The notes under the pieces: model-generated
What the model was told of the DNA's origin: nothing
What the model saw: only the letters and a program-made list of their open reading frames with translations
Databases searched by the model: none
Made by a program: the position numbers and the translations under genes
Assembly (NCBI GenBank): GCA_026197015.1
Contig: JAPHRB010000171.1
Coordinates: 1 to 25,008 of the forward strand
Length of the DNA stretch: 25,008 nt
Direction: 5' to 3'
Source: Gammaproteobacteria bacterium
Lineage (GTDB): Bacteria; Pseudomonadota; Gammaproteobacteria; SZUA-229
Shown: piece after piece, positions 6,934 to 15,137 of the stretch
Layout of the letters: each line of letters begins with the position of its first letter
Position numbering within the stretch: position 1 is the stretch's first letter

Positions 6934-8865
6934 TTATGCAGGTTCTACCAGCATACGACCACGCATTTCCATATGTAAAGCATGGCAGAACCACTGACAG
7001 TAGAACCAGTGAACACCCGGACGGTCAGCGGTAAAGGTAATAGATGATGTCTGCTGTGGCCCGATTTCCATTGCTACACCATAGTTCGCTATGGTAAAGC
7101 CATGTGTCAGGTCGTCAATAGCATCACTGTTACTGATATAAACCGTTACTTCATCACCCTGTTTAACAGTGAATTTTTCCATACTGAAGTTCGGTGCTAT
7201 AGACCACATGTAAATACGTACTTTTTTACCGTCACGTATTACTTTAGAATCAACACCCAGTTCAATACCATCTTTCTTCGCCTGTGCACTGGCTTCAGCC
7301 CACATACGATCACCCTTGGTCCATAATGAATCTGGGTTAACGATGTCAGAACGAACGATAATAACATCATGTGGTTCTGCATAGGCAGGGCCATCATGCA
7401 CAATCTTCATCTTCTTACCGGTTAGATCAATCAACTGCTCATTCTCAGGTTTTAATGGACCAACATTAATGAAACGGTCTTTAGAGAACTTGTTAAGTGA
7501 TATGAGCCATTTACCATCAGCTTCTTTGGTCTCACCCATTGATGTATGGTTATGACCTGGCTGATAATGCACATCAAGTTTTTCAATAATCGGATTAACT
7601 TTTTTACCATTATAAGCATCAATCGCTTTCTGAATATTCCACTTAACCGCCTGGCTATCAAGGAATAAAGTTGTAAAGGCATTACCTTTACCATCAAACG
7701 CAGTATGCAAGGGACCCAGACCTAATTCTGGCTCAGCAACAACCGCATCACGTGGTTTGATTTTATCTTTAAACAGGTCAGGTAAACGTCTAACATCTAT
7801 TACAGTTACTGTTGGTGACAACTTACCATTGAATACAACATGTTTGCCATCAGGTGCAGTGTTACAACCATGAGGACTGTTAGGCACAGGTATATAACGT
7901 GTATATTTTGAGCCCTTACGACCATCAATTACCGGTACGCCTTTAATACGCTTAAAGTCGCCGGTTTTAACTGCTTTTTCAATGGCTTTAATATCAAACA
8001 CAACAGCCCAGTCACGTTCATTTGCCATCATGCCAGCGCCATTAACCGCTTCTTCACTGTTATAACAGGTAGAGAAAGCATATAAGCCCTGATAATCCGC
8101 ATCACAGTTATCCAGATTACCATCAACCATAACCTGCCATTTAACTTCCATTTCATCACCGTCAATCGCGGTAAAAATAGCATGATACTTTTCTGGTTCA
8201 TCAAGAATAGAGCCATCATTTGGAAGTGGTACACGATGTTCACCGTTAGCAAATACATAACCGGTGCGTGGATATTTTTGAGGACGTAAACCATGAATAT
8301 CTGATGCATTGGGAATTTCAATGATTTTGTCACACTTCATAACATCGCAACGTACTCGTGCAACACGGGTATTTGCTTTATCGTTCATAAAAATGTAACG
8401 ACCATCATATGTACCATCTGTGAATGACATATGAGGGTGATGTAAATCACCATTTAACCAGACACCACCACGGTTGCCTGAATCAAGGAACTTTTTCGTT
8501 TCAGGTAGTAAACCATCACGCAGAATCTTACGACTCTCGTTAGTAGCACCCCAACCTGAAGCACTACATCTATTAAATACAGGAACACGTACTAACTCAC
8601 GCATAGAAGGTATACCTAAAACACGCATCTCACCCGCCTGCCCGCTACTCCAGAAACCATAATACTCATCAAGATCTCCAGGACCTACATGCGCATTATT
8701 TTTTGCAGCAGCAATGGCTGCTTTAGGTGTCAATACTCCTGCACCAGTAAGACCGGCAAAACCGGCCAGTGCAGCTAACTTAACTGAACCACCTAATAAT
8801 TGACGTCGGCTAAGCCCAACCTCTTCGAGTTGTTCATTTTCCGGTTTATCTTTTTTAATAGCCAT
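6934..8865 (-). CDS. nosZ: NosZ, nitrous oxide reductase (clade I, Tat-exported)
   Basis: NosZ reduces N2O to N2 in the periplasm. The 643-residue precursor begins with a twin-arginine signal (SRRQLL at 19-24, hydrophobic to about 46, AxA near 50), which marks clade I enzymes. CuZ histidines are visible in LHHPH (His142, His143) and in the later PGHNHTSMGE. The C-terminal cupredoxin domain has the CuA ligands Cys623, Trp625, Cys627, His631 and Met634 with the same spacing as in Pseudomonas NosZ. A strong GAGGAG ribosome-binding site precedes the ATG. It follows nosR after 123 bases that contain a hairpin and short repeats. All key residues seem intact. Confidence 0.97.
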   Translation of the reverse strand: MAIKKDKPENEQLEEVGLSRRQLLGGSVKLAALAGFAGLTGAGVLTPKAAIAAAKNNAHVGPGDLDEYYGFWSSGQAGEMRVLGIPSMRELVRVPVFNRCSASGWGATNESRKILRDGLLPETKKFLDSGNRGGVWLNGDLHHPHMSFTDGTYDGRYIFMNDKANTRVARVRCDVMKCDKIIEIPNASDIHGLRPQKYPRTGYVFANGEHRVPLPNDGSILDEPEKYHAIFTAIDGDEMEVKWQVMVDGNLDNCDADYQGLYAFSTCYNSEEAVNGAGMMANERDWAVVFDIKAIEKAVKTGDFKRIKGVPVIDGRKGSKYTRYIPVPNSPHGCNTAPDGKHVVFNGKLSPTVTVIDVRRLPDLFKDKIKPRDAVVAEPELGLGPLHTAFDGKGNAFTTLFLDSQAVKWNIQKAIDAYNGKKVNPIIEKLDVHYQPGHNHTSMGETKEADGKWLISLNKFSKDRFINVGPLKPENEQLIDLTGKKMKIVHDGPAYAEPHDVIIVRSDIVNPDSLWTKGDRMWAEASAQAKKDGIELGVDSKVIRDGKKVRIYMWSIAPNFSMEKFTVKQGDEVTVYISNSDAIDDLTHGFTIANYGVAMEIGPQQTSSITFTADRPGVHWFYCQWFCHALHMEMRGRMLVEPA

Positions 8866-8909
8866 TACTCATCTCCTCATATGCCCTTACTTAATCAGGC
8901 GGAATTTCA

Positions 8910-8925
8910 CTCTGATTTTTCAGAG
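8910..8925 (-). repeat. Hairpin in the nosR-nosZ gap
   Basis: CTCTGA and TCAGAG form a perfect 6-bp stem with a four-base loop, about 45 bases before the nosZ start. No T-run follows on either strand, so it is not a classical terminator. It may stabilise the 5' end of a processed nosZ message. That role is inference from position. Confidence 0.45.
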
Positions 8926-8940
8926 CATGCGTTAGTTATT

Positions 8941-8994
8941 ACTTCTTATTTTTTTACTTATTCTTACTTAACTTACTTTCACTTACTTTTACTT
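8941..8994 (-). repeat. Degenerate AGTAA repeats after nosR
   Basis: Read on the minus strand, AGTAA occurs six times in about 50 bases (for example AAGTAAAAGTAAGTGAAAGT). The first copy includes the nosR stop codon. The spacing is irregular (5-15 bases). The repeats may come from slippage or be a protein- or RNA-binding segment between nosR and nosZ. Confidence 0.4.
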
Positions 8995-11193
8995 CTCCAG
9001 CTCTATAGAAATGGCAGAACCACTTTTTCCTTTAACTGTTGCAGGATTAACACTTCTACGTTCTTTTTTCAGGCGTTTTTGTATCATTACCGGACAGGCA
9101 TGATCGTCAGAATAAAGCACCTGACAATGCAGACAGTAAAGACACTCATTTACATCAATATCACCTTCAGGATGTATCGCCTGAACCATGCATTCATTGC
9201 TACAACGCTGACAGGGACTACCACATTCCTTATAACGTTTAAGCCAGGAAAACATACGCATTTTTCCAGGGATAGCCAGTGCCGCACCCAGTGGACATAA
9301 ATAACGACAATAAAAACGCTCAATGAAAATACCCGGCAGTAACACAAGCAGTGCAAAAATCACATAGGGCCATTCACGCACAAATTTCAGAATAATGGTT
9401 GTCTTAAAAGGCTCAACTTCTGCCAGACGTTCAGCCCATTCGAGTGAATAGAGCGAGAAACCAAACAGAAAAAGAAAAATTAAATACTTAAATGTCCAGA
9501 CACGTTCGTGAACTGCCCAGGGCACTTTCACCTGCTTAATTTTGAATGCTTTGGCAATTTTATTAAGTAATTCCTGCAACGCGCCAAAAGGACATAACCA
9601 GCCACAATAAACGCCACGACCCCAGAACAGTAAAGAAGCCGCGACAGAAGCCCATAAAATAAAAATCAGGGGTTCCATTAAGAAATAGGTCCAGTCGAAA
9701 CCACTCACCAGTGCATTAAACATCGCCAGAATATTGACAACGGATAACTGGGCATTGAAATACAAGCCAATACCAAACAGGGTAAAAATTAAAAACCCGA
9801 TACGCACCTGATCAGTTAATTTTGGACGTTTAACCAGCCAGTTCTGAAAGAAGAAGATTAAGGTCAGAACAAATAAAGCCAGGCCTAATACAACAACCTC
9901 GACCATCTTTAAATCCCACATTCTCACCCAGATAGCATCGGATTTTCCTGGCTCTTTTACGGCTACAGATGTTTTTTTAGCTTCCTTTATTATCAGGTAT
10001 TCATCGGGGGTTTTATAGTTAAGGTCAAAGGTAAGAAATACTTTTTTGATTGGTCCTATATTGCGCCCTACTAATAACTCAAGTTTCCATGCATCAGCAC
10101 CATTAAATTTCAACTCAGCGGGTGTTCTGAATAAATCAACATCTTTTAGATCAGGTGAACCTTCTGCGGCAATGGAGCGCAGACGTTTGTGATATCTATC
10201 ATGAAAACGAATAGACATATCACCCTGTATTACCTGAAAACGATCAAAAATACCACCACGAACATAACCCGAGCCCTTAAATGAAAAACGCCCGTCACCT
10301 GCCAGCATAATAGCCTGCTCGCCTGGTTGTAATTTTTTAAGGAGATTTTTATATTCGCTCTCACCTAGCAGACTTTTGCCGATACTCGGTACAGAAACAA
10401 CGGCTGCATAAAGTTCTATAAATACCTCTTCGTCATCACCTTCTTCCGGAAAATCAAGCACAAGCTCTTTACCAGTGTCTTTAAACGCCTGATTAATCTG
10501 TCCGATAGTCAGTTTTAAACGCTTAATAGAACCTTCTTCAATTAAACTCTGCCAGTCTTTTACGACATTAATATCAGGATTAATGCTTGCAACCGGACCC
10601 TCTTTCTTTATTTCAACTTCAAGACCTGATAAACCATAATTTCTGGCAACTTTAATAGATGCCCTTAAAATATTGTCATCCATTACCATTACGGTAACTG
10701 TCGCACCAGATACAACGTCAATATCATGATCCTGCGTACCACGAACCAGCTTGCCTACGTCAAGCCCTTCATATGCAGTTAATACCGCGGTAATTTTACT
10801 TTCTGGAATACCAATTAGAACTATGGGTTCATGATGCTCAACCAGTAATACTTTTTGAATAATACCCTGCATATCAAGAGCGATAAGCTGATGTATCGGT
10901 TTACCTGAGTAGCCGGTTGTATTAACGTAATCTGACGTTAGAAAGACAAAACCAAGTTGCTTTCCGTCTTTATAAACAGGTGCTACTAAAGGATCTCCAA
11001 TTGGAGAACCTAGTTTATTTGCACCAGGGAAGATATCTTGCGCTTTAATAACATCGAGAAAACGATTTAACTCTGAATTTGCCTGCACAGCGCTTACGGG
11101 TAAACACTGTAATAAGAGTAATAATACAAGTGATTTCAAGTTGTTACGGCAACCCATAACCAGGGTTAGGCCTTGTTCTAATATATGCAGCAA
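8989..11193 (-). CDS. nosR: NosR, membrane flavoprotein and iron-sulfur electron donor to NosZ
   Basis: NosR passes electrons from the quinone pool to NosZ. The 734-residue protein has an N-terminal signal/anchor, a periplasmic FMN-binding domain with SGATVT at 162-167 (the covalent flavin motif), a membrane domain with the two CxxxCP motifs (CGWLCP and CRYLCP), and a C-terminal ferredoxin-like part with cysteines at 657, 661, 664, 668 and 684, 687, 690, 700 for two [4Fe-4S] clusters. I accept the TTG start at 11193 because AGGAG lies 10 bases upstream. The ATG at 11157 has no such site. It heads the nos operon and is transcribed from an FNR/DNR-type promoter. Confidence 0.95.
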   Translation of the reverse strand: MLHILEQGLTLVMGCRNNLKSLVLLLLLQCLPVSAVQANSELNRFLDVIKAQDIFPGANKLGSPIGDPLVAPVYKDGKQLGFVFLTSDYVNTTGYSGKPIHQLIALDMQGIIQKVLLVEHHEPIVLIGIPESKITAVLTAYEGLDVGKLVRGTQDHDIDVVSGATVTVMVMDDNILRASIKVARNYGLSGLEVEIKKEGPVASINPDINVVKDWQSLIEEGSIKRLKLTIGQINQAFKDTGKELVLDFPEEGDDEEVFIELYAAVVSVPSIGKSLLGESEYKNLLKKLQPGEQAIMLAGDGRFSFKGSGYVRGGIFDRFQVIQGDMSIRFHDRYHKRLRSIAAEGSPDLKDVDLFRTPAELKFNGADAWKLELLVGRNIGPIKKVFLTFDLNYKTPDEYLIIKEAKKTSVAVKEPGKSDAIWVRMWDLKMVEVVVLGLALFVLTLIFFFQNWLVKRPKLTDQVRIGFLIFTLFGIGLYFNAQLSVVNILAMFNALVSGFDWTYFLMEPLIFILWASVAASLLFWGRGVYCGWLCPFGALQELLNKIAKAFKIKQVKVPWAVHERVWTFKYLIFLFLFGFSLYSLEWAERLAEVEPFKTTIILKFVREWPYVIFALLVLLPGIFIERFYCRYLCPLGAALAIPGKMRMFSWLKRYKECGSPCQRCSNECMVQAIHPEGDIDVNECLYCLHCQVLYSDDHACPVMIQKRLKKERRSVNPATVKGKSGSAISIELEK

Positions 11194-11283
11194 TTGCGTT
11201 CAACTCCTAAAACATACAAGCGTTTTTATTGCATAAAATAACAGCAATATGGTGGACGCGATAAGTGTAATATAATGTGCGCT

Positions 11284-11324
11284 ATTGTGCGACATTTTGT
11301 CACATCTTAAATGACATAGATCAA
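11284..11324 (-). promoter_or_regulatory. FNR/DNR-type promoter of nosR
   Basis: On the minus strand TTGATCTATGTCAT (11324-11311) matches TTGAY-N4-RTCAA at nine of ten positions. CACAAT, four of six to the -10 consensus, lies 21 bases downstream at 11289-11284. This fits a class II activated promoter with a start near 11276 and a leader of about 80 bases before the TTG of nosR. The leader contains the GACATTTTGTC inverted repeat at 11291-11301, just upstream of the -10. Confidence 0.6.
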
Positions 11325-11351
11325 GTCAATGTCAGAATTATAGAGTAAATT
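11311..11351 (+). promoter_or_regulatory. Divergent promoter of the ferritin-like gene using the same FNR/DNR box
   Basis: The same box (ATGACATAGATCAA on this strand) is followed 21 bases later by TAAATT at 11346-11351, four of six to the -10 consensus. The spacing is the same as on the nosR side. The predicted start near 11359 leaves a 20-base leader holding AGGAG (11363-11367). One bound dimer could thus serve both directions. Confidence 0.55.
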
Positions 11352-11378
11352 ATACGAATTGAAGGAGCCGCAGAAAAT

Positions 11379-12323
11379 ATGTTATCAACAAATGTAAAAA
11401 CCACCAGTGATTTAATGAGTATAGCACTTCAGGCTGAACGTGAGGCTATTCGTCGTTACACAATGCTCGCCGAATCAATGCATAAATGTATGAACGAGTC
11501 AGCCGCAGCACTTTTTGAACGCATGGTAGCGGAAGAGACTGAACATGAACGATTGTTACTTGAGTGGATGGCAAAGGAACATATTAGTGAAAACCCTGAG
11601 ATAGGGCCTATAAAGTGGAAAGACCCTCATGTCTCAACTGTTTATAACGATGAGGCTCACGACCCATACTACAGCACGCCTTATAAAGCATTAGCATTTG
11701 CAGTGCATAACGAAGAGATAGCCTTTCGTTTTTATACACACGTTGAAGCAAACTCTGAAAATGAAGCCGTGCGTAAATATGCTGAGATTCTGGCCCGAGA
11801 GGAGCTGGGTCATGCTGCCCTGCTTAGAGCTGAACGCAGACTTGCTTATCATAGAGAACTCAAATCAAATAACACAGCGCCGAAACTTGATCCTGAAATA
11901 ATTCAAAACCAGTCGGATCTGTTAGCCGCTGCAATACATATAGATCAATATTTAGAAAGTCAGATGGCGATAGTGGCTGAGAAGACCCCAGAAATAGAAA
12001 CACTAAGAAAAGACACACAACAACAAATAAGCATTAATGAAAAAACACTAAGTAATCAAGTGCCACCGAGTGATGAAATCACCCGATCTCTTGATCAACT
12101 TAAAACCTATAATTCTGAAGCTAATGAGCGACTTGATAATCCAGATCTTCAAGTACAAAGATTATGGTCGTGCTGTGACCGCAGTTTCGCTTTCTATGAT
12201 GCAGTTGTTGAATCAACGACTGATGAAGCGGTTATGTTGACAGCACAGAACCTCACATCAACGGCGCTTGATCGAATTGGTGTTTTAAAACAGGTATTAG
12301 CCGAAACAACAGACCAGCCTTAA
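11379..12323 (+). CDS. Ferritin-like di-iron protein divergent from nosR
   Basis: The 314-residue soluble protein carries a complete rubrerythrin-type four-helix di-iron site: Glu20 with Tyr27, Glu53-x-x-His56, Glu112/Glu113 with Tyr119, and Glu142-x-x-His145. There is no rubredoxin domain. Residues 165-310 form a second helical part with a coiled-coil-like middle. Its last helices (SFAFYDAVVE and what follows) resemble the ferritin-like pattern without the metal ligands, suggesting a duplicated, degenerate half (inference). Likely roles are peroxide or oxygen reduction, or iron handling. The FNR/DNR-type box shared with nosR suggests induction under low oxygen with N2O respiration. Its stop codon overlaps that of the convergent GGDEF gene. 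Confidence 0.8.
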   Translation: MLSTNVKTTSDLMSIALQAEREAIRRYTMLAESMHKCMNESAAALFERMVAEETEHERLLLEWMAKEHISENPEIGPIKWKDPHVSTVYNDEAHDPYYSTPYKALAFAVHNEEIAFRFYTHVEANSENEAVRKYAEILAREELGHAALLRAERRLAYHRELKSNNTAPKLDPEIIQNQSDLLAAAIHIDQYLESQMAIVAEKTPEIETLRKDTQQQISINEKTLSNQVPPSDEITRSLDQLKTYNSEANERLDNPDLQVQRLWSCCDRSFAFYDAVVESTTDEAVMLTAQNLTSTALDRIGVLKQVLAETTDQP

Positions 12324-13504
12324 CCACAAACACAGTTACGGCCCTTTTTCTTGGCTCGGTACAAGGCTTTGTCTGCGTTCTTGAGTAATGCCCACGATGA
12401 TAAGTCATTGTCTCTGGAGTCAGCCACTCCAATGGAAACCGTCACTCTCACTGATTTGTTTTTAGCCTTGCCTGATTTTGCATCATTCTTTCTTCTACTT
12501 GCTCTATTTATTACAAAAGGTGTATTAGCAATTTTCTCGCGAAGCTCTTCAAGGTGCTGATTAGTATCGGCACTGTCTTTTCCATTAAAGACAATGGTAA
12601 ATTCCTCTCCACCATATCGGTATGAAACTCCGCCTCCACTAACTTTTTTCATTTTAGTAGCGATCATACGTAAAACAGCATCACCTGTATCATGACCAAA
12701 AGTATCATTAAATTTTTTAAAGTGATCAACATCTAACATAGCCACAGTATACACCCCACCCAAAGACTGAAACTTTTCACGTAAAGCTCGTCTAGTGGGT
12801 AATTCAGTCAATTCATCTAAATAAGCCATTCTCCAGGATTCATGAATAACCGCATATATACACATTAGCAGTGCCATAACACTAAACACATTCAAACTAT
12901 CTGCATCTCTCCCAAAGTGTAATTGGGCGACCAACATTATTAACACACCTAAACCTGTTGCCATTTGTGAAGTTATACGAACAAAGTAAAGAATTAACAT
13001 CGTTATAAATACAAACACCGATGTAAAAATAACCAGTTGATATTGCTGCGTCCAGTCAAAATATTGTGCGGGTAACCAGTCAGTAAACATAATTAAAGTC
13101 ATCAACTCAGACTGGCTACTGGTGATTATTAAGGAAATAATAAGAGGAAATATGAGCAATAAATAAACAGGAACAGCGCGCACACTTATAATTCCACGCT
13201 CCGGCAAAACACTAACACCAAGTAATAAAAGAGGTATAAACAGGGAGAGTAAAGAATAAGCCAGGTCAGATACTGCAAGCTGCATACCCAAAAACATATT
13301 ATTGACAATAATTAACACAACATAGAAAAAAACATGACTACGATTAAAATGATAACTCACTGCAATGGCTATCAAGGCAAGCATAACAGGTAAAAACACG
13401 GTTCCTGTTAATATAGCCTCTGGAATATTGTAATAATGATTATAAGCATAAAAGCCAGGAACAATTAATACTAAAACAGGAAATAAGGTTTTTAAAGATC
13501 TCAT
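12320..13504 (-). CDS. Membrane-bound GGDEF protein (probable diguanylate cyclase)
   Basis: The N-terminal 210 residues are almost entirely hydrophobic and make about seven membrane helices with little loop sequence. A GGDEF domain follows from about 225 to 394, with the metal-binding DVDHFKKFND segment and the active-site loop YRYGGEEF (GGEEF at 298-302), so c-di-GMP synthesis is expected. The inhibitory RxxD site normally found just before the loop reads SGGG here, suggesting no product inhibition. A Lys/Arg-rich insertion (about 334-353) interrupts the domain near its end. The gene stops on the same bases as the convergent ferritin-like gene. I see no clear ribosome-binding site before its ATG. 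Confidence 0.88.
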   Translation of the reverse strand: MRSLKTLFPVLVLIVPGFYAYNHYYNIPEAILTGTVFLPVMLALIAIAVSYHFNRSHVFFYVVLIIVNNMFLGMQLAVSDLAYSLLSLFIPLLLLGVSVLPERGIISVRAVPVYLLLIFPLIISLIITSSQSELMTLIMFTDWLPAQYFDWTQQYQLVIFTSVFVFITMLILYFVRITSQMATGLGVLIMLVAQLHFGRDADSLNVFSVMALLMCIYAVIHESWRMAYLDELTELPTRRALREKFQSLGGVYTVAMLDVDHFKKFNDTFGHDTGDAVLRMIATKMKKVSGGGVSYRYGGEEFTIVFNGKDSADTNQHLEELREKIANTPFVINRASRRKNDAKSGKAKNKSVRVTVSIGVADSRDNDLSSWALLKNADKALYRAKKKGRNCVCG

Positions 13505-13649
13505 GAATTGACAGATTTAATTATTAAACACGAAGTAACGATCACAAAAATCTGTGCGGATAACATATATTTATATTGAACAGGACACATAGAAACTCTT
13601 GACAATTCATAAACAGAACATAAAACAAAACTAATGCTTATTATACATA

Positions 13650-15053
13650 TTAATTTAAATTAAATAACTTGCCATCTTTAATTACCTGTTTGACCTTTTC
13701 AGGCACTTTACTCTCCCACTCACTATTTCCATTCTTAATATTATCTAACACTTCATGAGAGTGTATGCACAAAAACGCTTCATTTACTGTATTTAGTGGC
13801 GATATAAAATCATTCTCAAGCAAATAGTAATATAAGTGTTTTAAATTCTCTTCAGGTTCAAAATTATTCGTATTTGTTAATTTATTAGTTTCTAAATTAT
13901 TACAAGGTGAAACATAAAGACGTAAATCATATTTAAACAAACGGCCAAAAGCTTCAAGTATTCCACCTGGCAGATTATCATAATATTTTTCGTTAAATAT
14001 TTCTTTAAGAGTGGGAATCCCCAGGGCTATTGCCATAGGTCTTTGTGTGCATCTAAATAAATAGTCAGCGAGTTTATAGTATTCTCCCATATTTGAGATA
14101 AGTACATTTTTACCTAATGCGCATAAAATATTAGCTCGTTGTAAAAAATCTTCCGCGTTTATGTCTTTACCGTCTTTTAAGTTATGTAGTGTCATTTCAG
14201 AAATTACCACTAGCTCCTGTTCATCTATCGCATGATCACTTAAAAACATATTTTGCGCACAATCGAGCATATCCATGGTTAACAATGTTGGTGGGTTAAA
14301 GCGGCTTCTTTCAATTAATACGGCTTTTTTATACAAGATGTCAGCCGGATAAACGATTTCACCATTAGCATTAAACATAGCCCCATGAGTCATACCTAAT
14401 TCAACTAACCTTAGAGCCATTAACCTGTTATCAACATTCTCAAATGCCGGGCCTGAAAAATCAACCATATCTATTTCGAGTAAGTCAGGTGACAAATCAT
14501 CCATTAAAGATTTAAGTAAACACAAAGGATCATCAAAATAATGCAAAGCTGCATAAATAAGATTAACCCCCAGAATTCCTAACGTTTCCTGATCCTGGAT
14601 ACTTTTTTTGCCCTGTAGATGAACATGTAAATCTATTTGTGATGGTTCACTACAGGCTGTACTTTGAAATTTAACCCCCATCCAGCCCTGGCCATCTAAA
14701 TCTCTTGAAAAGCTACGTGAGGCAACGGTATTTGCAAAAGAAAAAAATGTACTTTCGGCGCCCCTCTTATTACCCAGGCGTTCAATAATAAGATTGTATT
14801 CGAGATCAAGCATAGCGCTTAAGCGATCTCGACTAACGTAACGTGATGATTCTCCATATATTGAATCACTAAACTGCATATCATAGGCAGAAATTGCTTT
14901 TGCAATAGTGCCTGCAGCACCACCTACTCTAAAAAACCATCTCGCTGTTTCCTGGCCAGCTCCAATTTCCGCTATCGTGCCATACTGGCCTTTATCAAGA
15001 TTTATGGAAAGCGCTTTTTGATGAATGTCTGATATTTTATCCACGTAAGGCAT
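13650..15053 (-). CDS. Conserved 467-aa protein of unknown function (often mislabelled TonB-dependent receptor)
   Basis: The sequence belongs to a widespread, strongly conserved bacterial family that I recognise by blocks such as GTIAEIGAGQETARWFFRVG (about 23-42), SAYDMQFSDSIYG, RYVSRDRLSAMLD, GILGVNLIYAA and PGGILEAFGRLFK. Database entries of this type often carry the name TonB-dependent receptor, but the protein has no signal peptide and no beta-barrel pattern. It looks cytosolic. No enzymatic function is known to me. The ATG at 15053 is the only reasonable start, directly preceded by the 3' arm of a perfect hairpin containing AGGA. It appears to be transcribed alone. Confidence 0.8.
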   Translation of the reverse strand: MPYVDKISDIHQKALSINLDKGQYGTIAEIGAGQETARWFFRVGGAAGTIAKAISAYDMQFSDSIYGESSRYVSRDRLSAMLDLEYNLIIERLGNKRGAESTFFSFANTVASRSFSRDLDGQGWMGVKFQSTACSEPSQIDLHVHLQGKKSIQDQETLGILGVNLIYAALHYFDDPLCLLKSLMDDLSPDLLEIDMVDFSGPAFENVDNRLMALRLVELGMTHGAMFNANGEIVYPADILYKKAVLIERSRFNPPTLLTMDMLDCAQNMFLSDHAIDEQELVVISEMTLHNLKDGKDINAEDFLQRANILCALGKNVLISNMGEYYKLADYLFRCTQRPMAIALGIPTLKEIFNEKYYDNLPGGILEAFGRLFKYDLRLYVSPCNNLETNKLTNTNNFEPEENLKHLYYYLLENDFISPLNTVNEAFLCIHSHEVLDNIKNGNSEWESKVPEKVKQVIKDGKLFNLN

Positions 15054-15079
15054 TCCTGATTATTATTATATAATCAGGA
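15054..15079 (-). promoter_or_regulatory. Perfect 10-bp hairpin covering the start site of the 467-aa protein gene
   Basis: TCCTGATTAT (15054-15063) and ATAATCAGGA (15070-15079) are exact inverted repeats around six bases. In the minus-strand message the 3' arm ends in CAGGA immediately before the ATG, so folding would hide the ribosome-binding sequence. A TATACT hexamer lies just upstream (minus strand, about 15087-15082), so the repeat would also cover the transcription start and could be an operator. Confidence 0.6.
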
Positions 15080-15137
15080 GTATAGTCACTTTTGAATTAA
15101 AATATGGCGGATTACAGTTAAGCTAAGCTAAGTCAGG

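Noticed and set aside
8800..9300. Plus-strand open frame of 166 codons
   Set aside because: It is antisense to the ends of nosZ and nosR and made of low-complexity aromatic and Thr-rich sequence, as expected from a shadow frame.
13511..13555. 8-bp inverted repeat ACAGATTT / AAATCTGT upstream of the GGDEF gene
   Set aside because: The arms are 29 bases apart and A+T-rich. It could be chance, and nothing else supports an operator.
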